NCBI RefSeq assembly: GCF_035594125.1
Contig: NC_087151.1
Coordinates: 22,959,069-23,023,068, forward strand
DNA from: Scylla paramamosain
Lineage: Eukaryota > Arthropoda > Malacostraca > Decapoda > Portunidae
Direction of reading: 5' to 3'
DNA length: 64,000 bases
The notes below the pieces were generated by a model. That model had not been told where the DNA came from. It did no database searches and saw only the letters and a list, made by a program, of their open reading frames with translations. The position numbers were made by a program, and so were the translations under genes. The stretch's first letter is position 1, and each line of letters starts with the position of its first letter. Positions 24,332 to 35,535 of this stretch are shown here, piece after piece.

Positions 24332-27300
24332 CTAAGGAGCTCAAGACCACTGATAATACACATTTCTCGAATTTTTTTTTTTTTTTTCGTCTCCCCATAC
24401 AGGGTACTTTTTATGTATTTTTTGCGTTTATGTACGCAATGATCATTAAAAAAAAAATATTCAAAATACTTGTTTTTGGTAATGTTATTCTGTTTCTCCA
24501 TTATAGATGTTCTTGCAAGCGATTTTGCGTTTTGATGCGTAAGTAACTCAAAAACACTGAAAGGGGTATTGTAGGATCGCTAATCCCGTGTTTAAATCCC
24601 GTGTTAAATTGCTTATGTTTTGTCCATGCCTTTTAGCGTTTTAGAACCTAGCACGCTCGTAAATACTAAAAAGACACGTTTCTGGAAATCTCGTGTTAAA
24701 TTGCTTATGTTTTGTCCATGCCTTTTAGCGTTTTAGAACTTAGCACGCTCGTAAATACTAAAAAGACACGTTTCTGGAAATCTCGCTTCCTTTCCCCCAT
24801 AAAGGATGCTTTGCATTCAGTTTGGCGTTTTTGTACCTACCAAAGTGAAATACAATCAAGATACACATTCTTTTTAAAGTTGTACTGTTTCTCCATATTG
24901 AGTGGTATTTATGCGTTTTAGCGTTTTGGTGTCCAAGAAGCTCAAAACCATTGCTAATACACGTTTCTGGTAACTTTTTTTTTTCTTTTTCTCGTTTCTC
25001 CATAGAGGGCGTTTGTCTACGTAACAAGCTAAAAAAAAAAAAAAATCAAAACTCTTGTTTTTGATAATGTTATTATGTTTCTAGATAAAACGTGTTTTGC
25101 ATGCGTTATAGCGTTTTGGTATGTAAGTAGCTCAAAAACTTTCGAAAGAAACTAACAATGTGAAATACACGTAAAATACATGTTTTGGTAATAATGGAGA
25201 AACATGGAGAAATATGGAGAAACATGCATGCATGTACCTAATAAGGTACCATGCATGCATGGTACCTAATAAGCTCAAAAACACTCGTAATACGTGTTTT
25301 TTCGTTTTTTTTTTTTTTCGTTTCCGCATTTAAAGTAGTTTGAAATATTTTGGCCTTTTGTAAGTAACATGCTCAAAACATTCAAAATTATTGTTTTTGG
25401 TATTTATTTTGTTTTTAATAGAGATACATGCGTTTTAGCGTTTCCTTACGTAAATAACTCAAAACACTGGAAAGAGACGTTATTAGTAATGTTCTTTTGT
25501 TTTCCCATATAGGGTGCTTTCCATGCTTTTTAGCGTTTTGATGCCTAGCACGCTTGCTAACACTCGAAAGCCACGTTTCTGGAAATTTTTTCTTTTTCTT
25601 TCTCCATATGGGATGCTTTCTATGCATTTTGGCGTTTTGGTATCTAACAATGTAAAACACATTCAAAGTGTACCTTTTTCTTTTTGTTGTTGCTCCTCCA
25701 TGAAGAGTGCTATTCATGCTTTTTAGCGTTTTGGTACCTGAGAAGATCAAAAGCTCTCTTAACACAAGTTTCTCGTAATGTCTTCTCCTTTCACCATATA
25801 AAGTACTTTCCACGCATTTTTGGCATTTTTCTACGTAACAAGCTCAAAAACACTTGAAATACACGTTTTTATTAGAAATACACTGTTTTTCCATGATGGG
25901 CGTTTTACATACGTTTTAGCGTTTTGTTAAGTAGCCCAAAACACTTAAAAGAGATATTTTTGTTGAAGTTATTTTGTTTTTACTTATAAGGTGTTTTCTA
26001 TGCTTTTTAGTATTTTACTTCCTAGCGCGTTCATAAGCTCTCAAAAGAAATGTTTCTGGAAATCTCATTTAGTATCCCAATATAAGCTGTTTTGTATGCT
26101 TTTTTTGACGTTTTGGTACCTAACTAACAAAGTGAAAAACTCTCAAAATACTTCTTTTTGGGTTACGTTATTTTGTTTCACTATAAAAGGTATTTTGCAT
26201 GCGTTTTAGCGTTTTCGTACATAAGTGGTTCAAAAAAACTCAAAAGACACGTTTTTCCTAATATTGTTTAATTTTTCTATACAGGGTGGTATCTATGCTT
26301 TTTTAACGTTTATCGTGTCTTATCACACTTAATACAAATTTAAGTTTAACACGCTTAATGAAATCACAAAAGACACGTTTGTGTTAATGCCGTTTCCTTT
26401 CCCCATGTAGGTGACTTTGCATGCATTTTGAAGTTTGGTAACTAACAATGGGAAAAACATTCAAAATACACGTCTTTGGTAATGAAGTTTTATTTCACTA
26501 TACAGAATGCTATTGATGCCTTTTAACGTTTTGGTACCTAAGAAGCTTAATAACTCTCATTACACACGTTTCTCTTAATATTATTTTCTTTCCCCATATA
26601 GAGTACTTTCCATGCATTTTAGAATTTTTGTACGTAACAAGCTCAAAACCTCTGAAAATACCGTTTTTTTTTTTGTAAACTTATACTGTTTTTCCATAAA
26701 GGGTGTTTTGCCTGCGTTTTAGCTTTTTGGTACGTAAGTAACTTAAAAACATCGAAAAGAGAAGAATTTGATAATGATGTAGTGTTCTTCCACATAGGAT
26801 ACTTTCAATGCTATCTAGCTTTTTGGTATCTAAACATGCCATAATCACTCAACAAACACGTTCCTTAAAATGTCGTTTCCTTTCCCCATATAAGGTGCTT
26901 TACATACATTTTGACATTTTGGTATAAGACAATAGGAAATGCACTCAAAATACATGTTATATGTTAGTGTTGCTCTATTTGTCCATGTACAGAGCTATTC
27001 ATGCTTTTTATCGTTTTGGTACTTGAGAAGCTCAAAATTATTCTTAATATACGTTTCTCCTAATGTCATTTTGTCTCCCCATATAGGTTGTTTGCATGCA
27101 TTTTGACGTTTATGTACGCAACAAGCTCAAAAACATTAAAAACACTTGTAATATTTTTCTTAAGTAAAAATACGTGATAATGTTACTTTGTGTCTCCACA
27201 AAGGGTGTTTTCCGTGCTTTTAAGCATTTTGGTACATATGCACCTCCAAAAAAAAAAAAAAAAAAAATCAAAAAGACTTTTTTTTGTTTTCCCATACGAG

Positions 27301-27368
27301 TATAGGATGCTTTCCAAGATTTTTTTAGAATTTTGTTTTGTAACATACAAAAAATACTCAAAAGATAC
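24332..27368 (+). repeat. Segmental duplication S1, copy 2
   Basis: Partner of 17474-20214. It contains two additions: a 92 bp tandem duplication (period from TTAAATTGC at 24604 to the same word at 24696), and about 180 bp at 25300-25480 equal to two monomers. A hairpin at 25223-25262 is also unique to this copy. It ends near 27368, where the two copies stop matching. Confidence 0.87.
25223..25262. repeat. Inverted repeat (18 bp stem)
   Basis: CATGCATGCATG(G)TACCT faces AGGTACCATGCATGCATG around an AATA loop. One base is missing in the left arm. The matching site in S1 copy 1 (near 18275) has no such hairpin. Confidence 0.85.
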
Positions 27369-30300
27369 GTTTCACTCAATGTCGTTTCTTTTTCTCATAT
27401 AGGGCACATTGCATGCATTTTGGCGTTTTGGTACTTAACAGTGTAAAAAAAAAAAAAAGCACTCAAAATACACGTTTTTGGTAATATTGTTGTTTCTCTA
27501 TATGAAGTGTTATTCAATGCTTTTTTGCTTTTTTTTTTTTTTTGGTACTAAGAAGCTCAAAAACACTCCTAAAACAAGTTATTCGTAGGGTCCTCTTGTT
27601 TCCCCATTCTTCCCCTGTTTCATTTTTGTATTGTTATTCTGTTTCTCCGTATAGAGTGTTATTCGTGCCTTTCAGTGTTTTGGTACCTAAGAAGCTCAAA
27701 AATATTAAAAATACACGTTTCTCGTAATGTTCTTTAGTTTCGCGATAAGGTGTACTTTGTAAGCTGAAAACACTTAAAATACTTGTTTTTGGTAATGTTA
27801 CTCTGTATCTCAATAAAGGGGTTTTGCATGCGTTTTAGGGTTTTGTTAGTTAAGTAGCCCAAAAACACCCGAAAGGAACGTTTTTTGGTAATGTTATTTT
27901 GTTTTCCCATATCGGGTGCTTTCGATGGTTTTTAGCGTTTTATTGTCAAACATGCACAAAAACACTTATAGGATGCGTTTCCTGTAAAGTCGTTTCATTT
28001 CACCGTAGAGGTTGCCTTGCATGCTTTTTGGCGTTTTGTTATCTAATGATGTTAAAAACATACAAAATACACTTTTTCTTTTTTTGTATTCTTAATCTGT
28101 TTCTCCATATTGAGTGTTATTCATGTGTTTGAGCGTTTTGGTACATAGCTCAAAAAGAAGCTCAAAAACACTAAAAATACACGTCTCTCGTAATGTTCTT
28201 TATTTTCGCGATGAAGTGCACTTTTAATATATATTTGCGGTTTTTTACGTAACAAGCAAAAACAAAAACAAAAAAACAGAAAATGCACGTTTTCATTAAA
28301 GTTGTTGTTGTTTCCCTATAAAAGGTGTTTTGCAAGTGTTTTAGCGTTTCGGTACGTAAGTACCTATAAAACACTCAAAAGACACGTTTTAGTATTTTTT
28401 TTTTCCCATATTGAGTTTTTTCCATGCTTTTCAGTGTTTTCGTGAATTTAAAGGACATTCAAAAAGAAATATTTATGTAAAAGGAATTTCAGTTCACAAT
28501 TGAGGGTGCTTTGCATGCTTTTCGGCGTTTCAGTATTTAAGAATGTAAAAAAAAACATTTGATAATGTTGTTCTCTATCCGAGATAGAGTGCTATTCATG
28601 CGTTTTAGCGTTTTAGTACCTAAGACGATCCAAAGCCCTCATAATACATATCTCTAGCAATGATTTTTTCATTACCTCAAATAGGGTTCTTTCCATGCAT
28701 TTTATCGTTTTTGTATGTAACAAGCTAAAAAGGTTCAAAACACTTCTTTTTGGTAATGCTATTCTTTCTCCATAAAGTGTGTTTTGCATGCGTTTTAGCA
28801 TTTCACTACGTAAGAAGCTAAAAACACTCAAAGGATACGTTTTTTTGTAAAATTGTTTGGTATTCCCATTCAGAGTGATTTCTATGCATTTTAGCGTTTT
28901 GGTGCTTAACATGCTCATATACACTCAAAAGAGATGTTTCTGGAAATATCGTTTATTTTCCCCATATGGGATGCTTTGCATGCATTTTGGCACTTTGGTA
29001 CCTAACAATGCAAAAAACACTCAAAATACACGTTTTTTGGTAATGTTCTGTTTTTTTTTTTTCATATATAATGCTATTAAAGTGTTTTTGCGTTTTGGAA
29101 CCTAAAAAGATCAAAAGCTCTCATAATACATATATATGTTTTTTCGTAATGCCTTTTCGTTATTCCATATGAGACACTTTGCATGAATTTTCGCGTTTTT
29201 GTACATACCAATGCTACTAACACTCATAAAACACGTTTTTAGTAATGTTGTTCTGTTTCTACATATAGAGTGTTGTTGAGAATTTTGTTAGCTAAGGTTT
29301 AATAATTCATAATACGTGTGTATTAATAATGCAATATTATTGTAATTAATATTGTTATCTTTCATCAAATAAGGTTCATTGCATGCATTTTGCTGTTTCT
29401 GTACCTAGCAATCTGAAAAATCATCGTAATACACATTTTTGGTAATGGAATTCTGTTTCTCCATAATGAGTGTTTTGCATGAATTTTACCGTTTTGGTAC
29501 GTAAGAAGGTCAAAAACACACAAAAGACACCTTTTTTGTAATGTTGTTTTGTAGGACACTTTCCAAGCATTTTTATTGTTTTGGTGCATAAAACGCTAAA
29601 AAGAAAAAAAAAAAAGCACGTTTCTGGTAATGTCGCTTCGTTTTCCTATATAGAGTGCTTTGCATGTGTTTTGTCAGTTTGGTATCCAACAATGTAAAAA
29701 ACACTCAAAATACACGTTTTTGGTAATGTTCTAATTCTCCACATAGAGTCTTATTCAACGCATTCTCGCGTTTTGGTACGTAAGAAGCTCAAAAACACTG
29801 CTTATACACGTTTCTCATAATGTTCTTACGTTTTCCCATACCGGGTACTTTGCATGCATTTTAGCGTTTATGTACGTAATAAACTCATAAACACCCAAAA
29901 TACTTGTTTTTGGTAATGTTACTCTGTGTCTCAATGAAGAGGGTTTTATATCCGTTTTAGCGTTTTGGTAGGTAAGTACCTCAAAAACATTGAAAAGGAA
30001 CGTTTTTGATAATGTTTTGTTTTCCAATATAACGTGCTTTCCATACTTTTTCGCGTTTTGTTGTCTAACATGCACAAAAATAATTATAAGATACGTTTCT
30101 TGTAATGTCGTTTTATTTCAACATAGAGGGTGTTATGCTTGCATTTTGGCGTTTTTTTTTTTTTTCTAGCTATGTGAAAACACTAAAAATACATATTTTT
30201 TGTAATGTTGTTCTGTTTCTCCACATAATGCTATTTACACGTTTTAGCGTTTTGGTGCCTAAGAAGCTCAAAAACACTCAAAATACACGACTCTCGTAAT

Positions 30301-30396
30301 GTTCTTTTGTAGCGGTTTCGTACATAACAAGCTCATAAACACTGAAAATACACGTTTTTGGTAAAGTTATTGTGTCCCTCTATAAAGGGTGTTTTG

Positions 30397-30800
30397 CAAA
30401 GCATCCTATAAGGGGTAAGGATACAAGATATCCAAAAAAAAAAAAAAACGTATCTTTTGAGTGTTTATGAGCGTGTTGAAATGCTGAAATGCTGAAAAAA
30501 CAAAACATGGAAAACACCCAATATAGGGGAAAAATACCAAGTGTCTTTTTTATTTTTTTTTAACGCCTTACATACCAAAATGCTAAAATGCGTGTAAAAC
30601 GCCCTTTATGAAAAAAATATATATTTCTGTTGAGATTGTTACATAGATAAACGCCAAAATGCATAGAAAGTACCTTAGATAGGGCAACGAAAACACATCA
30701 CGAGAAACGTGTATTAAAAGTGTTTTAGAGCTTCTTAGGTATCAAAAGGCTAAAACAATACTCTATAAAAAGAAACAGAACATGACCAAAAAACGTGTTC
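30397..30800 (-). repeat. Inverted satellite island (four monomers)
   Basis: Within a plus-oriented array, these ~404 bp read on the minus strand: GTACCAAAACGC-like cores and TCTTAGG spacers replace the forward words. The left edge is a small palindrome (TTTTGCAAAGCATCC around 30390-30405). The right edge is ACGTGTTCTTTGCATGC near 30800, where forward reading resumes. Confidence 0.85.
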
Positions 30801-31046
30801 TTTGCATGCATTTTGGCATTTTGGTATCTAACAAAGTAAAATACACTTAAATTATACGGTTCTGGTAATGTTCTGTTTTCCTTTTATTATTTTTTTTTAC
30901 ATATAGAGTGTTACTCATGCGTTTTCGTGTTTTAGTACCTAAGAAGCTCAAAAACACTCATAATGGACGTTTCTTGTAATGTCTTTTCGGTTTCTCATAT
31001 AGAAGTACGTTTTTGACGTTTTTGTACATAAAAAGCTAAACAAAAC

Positions 31047-31075
31047 AAAAAAGACATACTTTGTATGTCTTTTTT
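31047..31075. repeat. Hairpin, 13 bp stem
   Basis: AAAAAAGACATAC faces GTATGTCTTTTTT around a TTT loop. It is embedded in an M3 monomer and followed by a long T-run. Confidence 0.85.
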
Positions 31076-31626
31076 TTTTTTTACTTTTTTTAATACCTGT
31101 TTTTGGTAATGTTATTGTCTTACTCTATATAGAGTGATCTGCATGCGTTTTAGCGGTTTGGTACGTAAGTAGTTCAGAAACACTGAAAATACACTATTTT
31201 GGTAATTTTCTTTTTCTTTCCATATAGGGTGTTTTAGATGCTTTTTAGCGTTTTGGTGCCTTACACGCTTACACTCAAAAGGCTCGTTTCTTGAAATCTA
31301 GTTTCCTTTCCCCATAGAAGGTGCTTTGCAAGCATTTTTTGCTTTTTAGTACCTAACAATGTTAAATACACTCAAAATACACGTGTTTGGTAAAGTGGTT
31401 CTGTTTCTCAATATAACATACTATTCGTGCCTTTTAGCGTTTTGTTACCTAAGAAGCTCAAAAACTCTCATAGGAGTAATACGTGTTTCTCGTAATATCT
31501 TTTTTTTTCCACAAGTGGTACTTTGCATGCATTTTAGCGTTTCATAAACTGTGTTTTGTATGCCATTTACGTTTTGGTACATAAGAAGTTCAAAAACTGA
31601 AAAAAAAAAAAAAATTCGCAATATTG

Positions 31627-32390
31627 TTTTTTTTTTTTTATGTAGGAAGGACACTGGCCAAGGGCAACAAAAATCTAAGAAAAAAAAATGCCCACTGAAA
31701 TGCCAGTCCCATAAAAGGGTCAAAGCAGTGGTCAAAAATTGATGAATAAGTTTCTTGAAACCTCCCTCTTGAACGAATTCAAGTCATAGGAAGGTGGAAA
31801 TACAGAAGCAGGCAGGGAGTTCCAGAGTTTACCAGAGAAAGGGATGAATGATTGAGAATACTGGTTAACTCTTGCGTTAGAGAGGTGGATAGAATAGGAG
31901 TGAGAGAAAGAAGAAAGTCTTGTGCAGAGAGGCCGCGGAAGGAGGGGAGGCATGCAGTTAGCAAGATCAGAAGAGCAGTTAGCATGAAAATAGCGGTAGA
32001 AGACAACTAGAGATGCAACATTGCGGCGGTGAGAGAGAGGCTGATGACAGTCAGTTAGAGGAGAGGAGTTGATGAGACGAAAAGATTTTGATTCCACCCT
32101 GTCTAGAAGAGCAGTATGAGTGGAAACCCCCCAGACATGTCAAGCATACTCCATACATGGATGGATAAGGCCCTTGTTCAGAGTTAGCAGCTGGGGGAGT
32201 GAGAAAAACTGGCGGAGACGTCTCAGAGCACCTAACTTCATAGAAGCCGTTTTAGCTAGAGATGAGATGTGAAGTTTCCAGTTCAGATTATAAGTAAAGG
32301 ACAGACCGAGGATGTTCAGTGTAGAAGAGGGGGACAGTTGAGTGTCATTGAAGAAGAGTGGATAGTTGTCTGTAAGGTTGTGTCGAGTTG
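31627..32390 (-). mobile_element. LINE copy E, 3' third with 3' UTR and poly(A)
   Basis: On the minus strand it carries the end of the ORF, a ~90 bp 3' UTR ending in CTTCCTACAT at 31640, and a 13-base A tail (T-run 31627-31639 on plus). The 5' side breaks at 32390 in the region after RT motif C and continues directly into satellite Y1. Copy E overlaps copy D by only ~55 bp of element sequence (32335-32390 against 20215-20271), so the two are almost complementary halves. This is the best view in the window of the element's true 3' end. Confidence 0.9.
31732..32390 (-). pseudogene. LINE E C-terminal ORF, one nonsense codon
   Basis: The C-terminal ~220 codons in a single frame, ending at the natural stop (31732-31734), and broken only by a TGA at 32142-32140 where the other copies have TCA. 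Landmarks are SSLAKTASMKLG, LLTLNKGLIHPCMEYA, FRLINSSPLTDC, FYRYFHANCSSDLAN, and the terminal box SFIPFSGKLWNSLP before FPPSYDLNSFKREV. The function of this tail in the family is not established here. It follows the RT thumb region. Confidence 0.85.
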
Positions 32391-32674
32391 TGAATTCACA
32401 CAAAATACAAGTTTCTGGTAACGTTGTTTTTTTTTTTTCTCCATATAGAGAGCTATTCATGAATTTTAGGGGTTTGGTAATTAAAAAGCTCGAAAACACT
32501 TATAATATACTTTTCTTGTAATGTGTTTTCGTTTACTCATATAGGGTATTTTGCATGCATTTTCGCGTTATTTTCTTTTTTTTTTTTTTGCGTTTTGGTG
32601 CCTAACATGCATAAAAACACGCAAAAGATATGTTTCTTGGAATATCGTTTCGTTTCCTCCTATAAGTAGCTTCC

Positions 32675-32792
32675 AAGTTGTAATGTTTCTCCATAAAAAG
32701 TTTTGCATGCTTTTCAGCGTTTTGGTACATAAGTAGATTAGAATATTGTTTTATTTTCCCATATGGGGTGTTTTCCATTTATTTATTTATTT
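32675..32792 (+). repeat. Templated 118 bp insertion flanked by 30 bp direct repeats
   Basis: This stretch is almost identical to about 33347-33465 downstream and is absent from the matching place in Y2 and X1. It lies between two copies of a 30 bp sequence ending CTATAAGTAGCTTCC (32645-32674 and 32793-32822). A copy of nearby satellite was pasted in with a target repeat. Confidence 0.8.
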
Positions 32793-35512
32793 TCGTTTCG
32801 TTTCCCCCTATAAGTAGCTTCCATACATTTTTCTACATAACAATGCACGTATTTGGTCATGGTATTTTGTTTCTCCATATATAGTGCTATCAGTTTCATT
32901 GTTTAGATACCTATGTAATGTCTTTTCGTTTCCTCTTACAAGGTATTTTGGATGCATTTTGGAGTTTTTGTACGTAACAAGCTGAAACACACGTAAAAAT
33001 ACTTGTTTTTGGTATTGTTATTCCGTTTCTCCATAATGTGTGTTTTTGCATTAAAAAGACACTTTTTTGTAAAGTTGTTTGTTACTTCATTTCGTCGGCT
33101 TTTCAAGCATTTTGGCGTTTTGGTACCTAATAATGGGAAAACACTCAAAATACACGTTTTTGGTGATGTTATTCTTTCTCGATATAAAGTGCTATTCAAG
33201 CGTTTCACCATTTTGATAACTAAGAAGATCAAAACTCTCAGAATACACGTTTCTTGTTCTCGTTTCACCATATAGAGTGGTTTTTATGCATTTTGTAATT
33301 TTTGCACGTAGCAAGCTCAAAAACATTGAAAATATATGTATTTGGTAAAGTTGTAATTTTTCTCCATAAAAAGTTTTGCATGTTTTTCAGCGTTTTGGTA
33401 CATAATTAGGTTAGAATATTGTTTTATTTTCCCATATGGTGTGTTTTCCATTTGTTTATTTATTTATTTGTTTATTTATTTTTACATCGTTTAGATGCCT
33501 AGCACGCTTATTAAAACTCAAAATACACGTTTCTGGAAATTCCGTTCCCTTTCCTCATATGGGGTGCTTTGCATGCATTTTAGTTTTTTGGTACTTGACA
33601 ATGTGAAATACACTCAAAGTTTACGTTTTTTGGTAATGTTCTTTTGTTTCTCTATATAGAGATTCATGCGTTTTAGCGTTTTAGTAACTAAGATCAAAAA
33701 AACGTTTTTGGTAATATTATTCTGCTTCTCCATATAGAGTTTTGATCGTTATCGTTTTGGTACCTATGAAGCTCAAAAACAATTATAATACATATTTCAA
33801 CTAATGTCTTTTCGTTTCCCCATAGTTGGTAATTTCCGTGCATTTTGTCTTTTTTTTTTTTACGTAACAAGCACAAAAACCCTCGAAACCTTGTTTTTCG
33901 TTATTTTATTCCATTTTTGCATTAAGGTTGTTTTGCACGCGTTTTTACGTTTTTCCGTAAGTAGCTCAAAAACATTAAAATAACGAAACAATTTTGAAAA
34001 ATATATTTTTTTTCATGCACATTGCTTTCCATGTTTTTCAGCGTTTTGGTGCCAGCACTCTCATAAACACACAAAAGAAGTTTTTTTTATTTTTTGTAAA
34101 CCTCGTTTCCTTACTCCATATAGGGTGCTTTTCACTGATTTTGGCTTTTTGTTTCCTAACAATGTGAGATACACTAAAAAACACACGTTTTTGGTAATGT
34201 TGTTCTGATTCTCCATACAGAGTTTTCGAGTTTTATTTTCTAAAAAGCTTAAAACGTCTGAAAATGTTTATTTTTTGTAATGTTATTGTGTTTCTCCATA
34301 AAAGTTTTTTTTTTTTTTTTTTGCCTGCGTTTTAGTGTTTTGGTACGTAAGTAGCTGAAAAATACTTAAAAGACACGTTTTTAGTAATATTGTTTTCTTT
34401 TCCCATATAGGATGGTTTTGATGCTTTTTAGCGTTTTTGCTGCCCAACACACTCATAATCACTCAAAAAAAACGTTTCTGGAGATATATATATTTTTCCC
34501 CATATAGGTTGCTTTTCATGCATTTTTGCGTTATATCACCAAACAATATGAAACAATTTCAAAATACACGTTATTGGTGATGTTCTTTTGCTCCATATAA
34601 AAGTGCTATTTATACGTTTTAGGGTTTCGATTCCTAAGAAGCCCAAAAATACTCATAATACATGTTTCTTGTAATGTTTTCTTGTAATTTCTCCATTCAG
34701 GGTACTTTGCAGGAATTTTGGCGTTCTTGTACGTAGAAAGCTCAAAAACACTAAATATGCTTGTTTTTGGTAATGTTATTCTATATTCTCTACAAAGGGT
34801 GTTTTGCATCAGTTTTAGCGTTTTGGTAAGTAATAAGTTCAAAAACACTCAAAAAACACTTTTCTCGTAATGTTTTGTATTCCCTTATGCGGCGATTTCC
34901 ATTTTTTTTCTTTTTTTTTTAGGGTTTTGATGGCTACAACGCTGTAAAACAGTCAGAAGACACGTTTCTGGTAATGTCATTTCTTTTATCCATATAGGGA
35001 ACTTTGCATCTGTTTTTTGTGTTATTGATACATAAAAATGTGAAAAACACTCAAAATACACGTTTTTGTTAATGTTCTTCTGTTTCTCGATATGCAGTAC
35101 ATTAATATGTTTTAGCAATATAGCACCTAAGGAGCTAAAAAAAAAAAAAACTCATAATACACGTTTCTAGTGTTTTTTTTTTTCGTTTTCCCATATAGGG
35201 TTACTTGCATTCATTTTGGCGTTTTTGTACGTAACAAGCTCAAAAATACTCAAAATACACGCTTCTTCTGAAGTTATACTGTTTCCCTATAGAGTTTTTT
35301 CTTTTTTTGTATACATTTTTGAAAACACTAAAAAGAGACGTTTTTTTTGTAATACTGTTTTGTTTTTTTCAAAGAGTCTACTCTCCATGCTTTTTATCGT
35401 GTTGTTACCTATCTCGCTCTTAAACACGTAAAAGACACGTTTGTGGTAATGTCTTTTCGTTTCCCCATATAGGAGGCCTTACAAGCATTTTGGCGTTTTG
35501 ATACCACTAAAA

Positions 35513-35535
35513 ACACACACACACACACACACACA
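35513..35535. repeat. Short (CA)n microsatellite
   Basis: About 11 CA units in a monomer spacer. The Y2 counterpart (47877-47884) has only a few units. Confidence 0.85.

Larger units (their letters stand above)
27369..31626 (+). repeat. Satellite array, 5-type form, with an inverted island
   Basis: About 44 monomers in the M1-M5 order, more diverged from the S1 and X blocks. It includes an island at 30397-30800 in reverse orientation and a 13 bp-stem hairpin at 31047-31075. The last monomer is an M4 that stops at AATATTG followed by the poly(A) tail of LINE E. Confidence 0.82.
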
